A stretch of 35,826 bases of DNA, from contig NHEP01000225.1 in assembly GCA_002171515.1 (NCBI GenBank), positions 26,235 to 62,060 on the forward strand, written 5' to 3'. This document shows positions 32,474 through 35,826 of this stretch, piece after piece; the stretch's first letter is position 1; each line of letters begins with the position of its first letter. Source of the stretch: a bacterium TMED88. GTDB lineage: Bacteria > Myxococcota_A > UBA9160 > UBA4427. Under the pieces are notes generated by a model that saw only the letters and a program-made list of their open reading frames with translations, was not told the origin of the DNA and did not search any database. The position numbers and the translations under genes were made by a program.

Positions 32474-33849
32474 AGCCCACCGGATGTTTCGTCGAGGGTT
32501 TGCTGGATCTGCTCTAGGGTCAGACCGCGCGTCTCGGGCGCGTACCGAAGAACCAAGAGCGCACCCAGAACCGGCCCAATCGCCACCACAGCAATCGCGT
32601 TCTGAATGCCACCGATGGGGATAATCAGCGCCCCGATCGCCATGGGGGTGAGCACTTCGGTGAAGCGACCCAGAAAATTCGTTGTCCAGCCGTAGCCCGT
32701 TGCCCGAATCTCCGTCGGAAAGAGTTCCGAGGCATACACATGCGTTGCCGTCATCGCCGCCCCGAAGGAGAAAACCGTCGCGACCATCCAAAAATACTGT
32801 CCGAAAACAGTCGGGTGGTGGTAGAGCCAATAGATCGAAATCGCGGCCGTCACGTAAAAGAAGGAACATGAAAATTTTCGGCCAATGCGGTCAATCAACC
32901 AACCCGCCACGAAATGACCCGCCACCCCCCCGCCATATCCCCAAAAAATAATATCCCCCACTTGGGTGGTCGAGAGGCCCAGGTCTTCTCTGGCATAGAT
33001 CACCCAGTACACGACGGAGGGCGCTGTCACGAGGTGCGTGCAGTTCCAAAGCAAGGCCACGATGGCTGTCCGCTTTCGGTAGAGCGGCTGCCACGGACGA
33101 ACAGCGTTTTCCCAATGAGCCTTCCAATCGATTCCGCGCGCTTCGCTTTTTAGCTCTTCTTGTTCGGCTTCAAAACGTCGGGTCTCACGGAGCGTAAACC
33201 GCAGACCGAGGATGAGGACGAGTGGAATTGCGCCGAGGGCATAGAGAGCTCGCCAACCGTCGGCTTGAGACTCGAGGCCCAAGGCAGCTTGCCCCCAAAG
33301 CACAATCGACATTCCGAGTTCATGGAGCCAACCGCCCTGCTGACCATCCGGAATCAGGACGAAGGGTTGCACTTTCGCCATCACCATCACACCGACGGTG
33401 GCCAGGCTAGTCAAGATCGCAATCGCTCGGCCGCGGAGGCGCGCCGGGTATTCCTCACCGATCATGATGACGGCCAGTGCGTATTCCGTCGTCAAAAAGA
33501 GACGAGCAAAAAACTGAGCAATGACAAAACCAGTCGAAGTTTCAACAAAAGCCGTCAAGCCATTGGCCACCGCAAAGCCCGCCACCGTGACCATCATGAC
33601 AAAACGTCGGCCCACCCGATCCGCCGTGAGCATGAAGAGAAACGAGGCCAAAACGCCCATACGGGTCAGGCCGGAAATGAAGCCCCAGTTCTCGAGACTG
33701 ATGCCCAAACTCTTACGCACGTCCGGCGCAGCAAAACTCAACATCGCCGAATCAAATCCCTCAAAGATGGTGGCCGAGGAGAGAAGGACGAACAGAGAAA
33801 TCAAATACGGGTTCAGCCGATCGGCTTCAAGGTCTCTTCTTTCACTCAT
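32434..33849 (-). CDS. Major facilitator superfamily transporter
   Basis: The 471-residue inner-membrane carrier has about 12 transmembrane segments. ATG 33849 is chosen: a TAGCGT box is seven bases upstream and the longer in-frame reading to 33897 is unlikely. MFS motifs include LTADRVGRRFVMMVTV between helices 2 and 3 (about residues 74-89), ARLRGRAIAILTSLATVG, then the second-half copy GWLIDRIGRKFSCSF, and the C-terminal APETRGLTLEQIQQTLDE typical of the sugar or metabolite:H+ symporter branch. Substrate identity is not clear; organic-acid or sugar symport is likely. The 3' end overlaps the DUF952 gene, so the two mRNAs can pair. Confidence 0.92.
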   Translation of the reverse strand: MSERRDLEADRLNPYLISLFVLLSSATIFEGFDSAMLSFAAPDVRKSLGISLENWGFISGLTRMGVLASFLFMLTADRVGRRFVMMVTVAGFAVANGLTAFVETSTGFVIAQFFARLFLTTEYALAVIMIGEEYPARLRGRAIAILTSLATVGVMVMAKVQPFVLIPDGQQGGWLHELGMSIVLWGQAALGLESQADGWRALYALGAIPLVLILGLRFTLRETRRFEAEQEELKSEARGIDWKAHWENAVRPWQPLYRKRTAIVALLWNCTHLVTAPSVVYWVIYAREDLGLSTTQVGDIIFWGYGGGVAGHFVAGWLIDRIGRKFSCSFFYVTAAISIYWLYHHPTVFGQYFWMVATVFSFGAAMTATHVYASELFPTEIRATGYGWTTNFLGRFTEVLTPMAIGALIIPIGGIQNAIAVVAIGPVLGALLVLRYAPETRGLTLEQIQQTLDETSGGLQAGPGESGRSGT

Positions 33850-33856
33850 CGCCCCC

Positions 33857-33862
33857 ACGCTA
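33857..33862 (-). promoter_or_regulatory. TAGCGT box, possible leaderless promoter for MFS gene
   Basis: On the minus strand TAGCGT, in the context GCTAGCGT, is seven bases before ATG 33849. The run GGGGGCG between could act as a weak Shine-Dalgarno. Confidence 0.3.
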
Positions 33863-33937
33863 GCATTCGGGTCCCTCCCTGAGGAGCAAGAGCGCAATAT
33901 CTCTTGGACATCTACCGCGAAACCGTCATGTCGTGAA

Positions 33938-33943
33938 TACTAG
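33938..33943 (+). promoter_or_regulatory. TACTAG box, possible leaderless promoter
   Basis: TACTAG is six bases before ATG 33950 of the WaaE-like gene with no Shine-Dalgarno between. It is less close to TAGNNT than the other cases. Confidence 0.3.
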
Positions 33944-33949
33944 GACCCG

Positions 33950-34717
33950 ATGAAAAAGCCTGAACTGCGGATCTCTGTCTGTGTTCCCACATTGAACGAA
34001 GACCACAATTTGCGGGACTGCCTCAAATCCGTGGACTTCGCCGACGAGATCATTGTGGTCGATTCGGGAAGCACGGATCAGACACTCGGAATTGCTCGAG
34101 AGTTCACAGACCGCATTTACAGTCGTGACTGGCAAGGGATTGCGCGCCAAAGGCAGTTCGCCATGGAGCAGGCGCGGTCTCCATGGGTCCTGCACCTTGA
34201 TGCCGATGAGCGCATCTCCGATGCTCTCGCCCAAGAAATCCAAACCGCATTACCCAAATCGCCTCAGAAAACCGCCGGCTTCTCCATGCCGCGCAAAACC
34301 CGCTATCTCGGTCGATGGATTCTTCACGGCGGCTGGTACCCCGACCGCAAAATCCGACTGGTGCAGCGCGAGTTCAGTCATTGCCGAGGCGATGGACTCC
34401 ATGACCACATTGACGTCTCCGGAGAGGTCAAAGCGCTCGCGCATCCAATTCACCACTTCACCTATCGCCATCTCTCCGATCATCTACAAACCATGGACGA
34501 ATTCTCCTCGGTCAGCCAGGGCGACCCGGCTGTCCAAGACATTCGCCTTCCCGCTCTACAAATGGTCGTGCGTCCGATTGCAAAGTTTTTCTCTTGCTAC
34601 TTCTTGAAGCAAGGTTTTCGAGACGGCATCCCTGGATTGGTCATCGCGGCCAACAGCTCTTTTTACGTCTTCCTCAAACACGCCAAGGCCTGGGAAAAGG
34701 GCTCCGCTTTGAAGTAA
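33950..34717 (+). CDS. Family 2 glycosyltransferase, WaaE/KdtX-like (lipopolysaccharide core)
   Basis: The 255-residue protein has the GT2 opening ISVCVPTLNEDHNLRDCLKSV, IIVVDSGSTDQTLGIA, and the metal-binding DxD in PWVLHLDADERIS. The following FSMPRKTRYLGRWILHGGWYPDRKIRLVQR, then GLHDHIDVSG and HHFTYRHLSDHLQ, match the WaaE/KdtX group that adds a beta-linked sugar (often glucose) to the inner core heptose of lipopolysaccharide. The C-terminal part has two hydrophobic stretches (IAKFFSCYFLKQGF and GLVIAANSSFYVFL) likely to sit at the membrane. It is divergent from the MFS gene, with both starts about 100 bases apart. Confidence 0.88.
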   Translation: MKKPELRISVCVPTLNEDHNLRDCLKSVDFADEIIVVDSGSTDQTLGIAREFTDRIYSRDWQGIARQRQFAMEQARSPWVLHLDADERISDALAQEIQTALPKSPQKTAGFSMPRKTRYLGRWILHGGWYPDRKIRLVQREFSHCRGDGLHDHIDVSGEVKALAHPIHHFTYRHLSDHLQTMDEFSSVSQGDPAVQDIRLPALQMVVRPIAKFFSCYFLKQGFRDGIPGLVIAANSSFYVFLKHAKAWEKGSALK

Positions 34718-34921
34718 CTAAGAACCAGCGCGACCTCGATCCGTCCATCGGACTCAAGGGTCTTGATAGTCCAAGTCAGTGAAGTAACCGCTAGCCTTCC
34801 CCCGGGCTCTGGTGCTAAATTTGACCTTCGTAAAGCAGCAGGGCGGGCTGGGCAGCCGGCGCATTCCACTCGAGCCACAGAACTCGACACCTCGTTGCTC
34901 TTTCCATGGAGACCTTCGGTC

Positions 34922-35826
34922 ATGACAACCGCTCATCACTCGCAATCCACACGGCATGCCGTCACAAAAAATCAAGACTGGCAAGATCGGAAAGAGCGCG
35001 CCATCGCTCGGGGCCAAGGCAACATCTTTCCCATCTACGTCGAACGAGCTGAGAACTCGGAACTCTGGGACGTCGAAGGGAATCGGTACATCGACTTCGC
35101 CTCGGGAATCGCGGTGTGCAACACGGGCCACATCCATCCCCGCGTCAAAACCGCCATGATCGAACAAATCGAGCGCTTCTCACACAGCTGCGTCATGGTG
35201 ACCCCCTATGCATCAGCGGTGGAACTGGCCGAAAAACTCGGCGAATTGGTGCCCGGGGATCGGCCGAAGAAAACGACTTTCGTAACGACCGGCGCGGAAG
35301 CCGTTGAGAACGCGGTCAAAATCGCAAGAGCCCATACGGGCAGACGAGGTGTCGTCGCCTTTCACGGCGGGTTTCACGGCCGGACTCTTCTCGCGATGGG
35401 GCTCACAGGCAAAGTGGATCCCTACAAGAATCTATTCGGTCCTTTTCCCGCCGATGTATTCCACGTGCCCTTTCCGGCTGAATACCATGGCGTCTCGGTC
35501 GATGATTCCATCGCGGCGCTTGAGATGCTCTTTAAGGTCGATATTCCGACCTCCGACGTGGCCGCCATCATTGTCGAGCCGGTCCAGGGAGAGGGCGGGT
35601 TTTATCCCGCCCCGCCGGAGTTTCTCCAGCGGCTACGGACCATTTGTGACGAACACGGCATCGTTCTGGTAGCCGATGAGATTCAGTCAGGTTTTGCAAG
35701 GACCGGGCGCTTCTTTTGCACCGAATACGCGGGCATCGAGCCGGACTTGGTGACCATCGCCAAAGGCGTAGCGGGCGGTTTTCCCCTTGCGGCGGTGGTT
35801 GGGGTTGCGGAGGTCATGGATGCCCC
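34922..35826 (+). CDS. gabT: Class III aminotransferase, GabT-type 4-aminobutyrate transaminase (partial, 3' end outside window)
   Basis: The first 301 codons are present from ATG 34922. The sequence ELWDVEGNRYIDFASGIAVCNTGHIHP and VTTGAEAVENAVKIARAHTGR, then VAFHGGFHGRTLLAMGLTG, matches PLP-dependent class III aminotransferases of the GabT group. The PLP-binding aspartate is in VLVADEIQSGFARTGRFF, and the Schiff-base lysine in TIAKGVAGGFPLAAV, near the right edge. It transaminates 4-aminobutyrate to succinate semialdehyde with 2-oxoglutarate. The GabT assignment over related ornithine or beta-alanine enzymes is by overall motif resemblance. GGAG stands about 11 bases before the start. Confidence 0.9.
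   Translation, partial: MTTAHHSQSTRHAVTKNQDWQDRKERAIARGQGNIFPIYVERAENSELWDVEGNRYIDFASGIAVCNTGHIHPRVKTAMIEQIERFSHSCVMVTPYASAVELAEKLGELVPGDRPKKTTFVTTGAEAVENAVKIARAHTGRRGVVAFHGGFHGRTLLAMGLTGKVDPYKNLFGPFPADVFHVPFPAEYHGVSVDDSIAALEMLFKVDIPTSDVAAIIVEPVQGEGGFYPAPPEFLQRLRTICDEHGIVLVADEIQSGFARTGRFFCTEYAGIEPDLVTIAKGVAGGFPLAAVVGVAEVMDA

Noticed and set aside
34718-34921. Small gene between the WaaE-like and gabT genes
   Set aside because: Short frames are present but none has a ribosome-binding site or family features.
1-35826. CRISPR array, tRNA, rRNA, insertion sequence or phage genes
   Set aside because: No regularly spaced long direct repeats, clover-leaf sequences, transposase or phage motifs were found. 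The 18-bp-period arrays are too short and palindromic to be CRISPR.

Overview
The window (about 35.8 kb, moderately GC-rich, densely coded on both strands) looks like chromosome of a Gram-negative environmental bacterium. Evidence for an outer membrane is an MlaF/MlaE-type lipid transporter, lipobox lipoproteins, DsbD and a WaaE-like glycosyltransferase. A CGDGICxxGE cysteine motif and a calcium-loop/'CEDGTD' style in secreted proteins resemble Myxococcota and related former deltaproteobacterial lineages. F420-type oxidoreductases (Ddn-like, LLM), a Baeyer-Villiger monooxygenase, DUF3604 proteins and two selenoproteins fit uncultured aquatic or soil relatives of that group. The taxonomy is inference; no rRNA, tRNA, phage, transposase or CRISPR array was seen.

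Left part (1-11.2 kb): a partial ABC ATPase whose frame runs on into a membrane segment (apparent MlaF-MlaE fusion); a UGSC-family selenoprotein read through an in-frame UGA, translationally coupled to a conserved protein of unknown function; a Ddn-like deazaflavin oxidoreductase; an amidohydrolase; two DUF3604 proteins (one lipoprotein, one membrane-anchored) flanking a TetR regulator and a membrane protein with a DUF1330-like core; and a glutathione S-transferase.

Redox module (11.15-15.1 kb): a second selenoprotein, a membrane-anchored AhpC/TSA-type redoxin with a U-P-Y-C active site, sits downstream of a full-length DsbD/ScsB-type thiol reductase. A divergent TetR-family gene lies on the far side of dsbD. 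Near-identical palindromes, TGAGAGT-N3-ACTCTCA, occur once before the redoxin and twice in the dsbD/tetR intergenic region. This suggests one TetR-controlled periplasmic regulon in which DsbD feeds electrons to a selenocysteine redoxin. It is the most interesting candidate system here.

Middle part (15.2-24.3 kb): a Baeyer-Villiger monooxygenase, an LLM-class F420-type oxidoreductase, a pair of CrcB/Fluc fluoride channels with unusually long hydrophilic insertions, a two-gene operon for cysteine-rich exported proteins, a TetR regulator, a DUF1232-DnaJ fusion and DarP (YjgA).

Right part (24.3-35.8 kb): a glycerophosphodiester phosphodiesterase, a GT2 glycosyltransferase, a DMSO-reductase-family molybdoenzyme, a 693-residue secreted protein, a cupin, a DUF952 protein, an MFS carrier, a WaaE-like glycosyltransferase and the start of a GabT-type aminotransferase. 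Tandem GGTAT-N4-ATACC operator arrays with 17-18 bp period stand in front of both the cysteine-rich operon (22.04 kb) and the 693-residue protein gene (31.3 kb), so these two secreted-protein loci are probably co-regulated. Several genes have a TAGNNT box 6-7 bases before the start codon and no Shine-Dalgarno sequence, which suggests leaderless transcripts.
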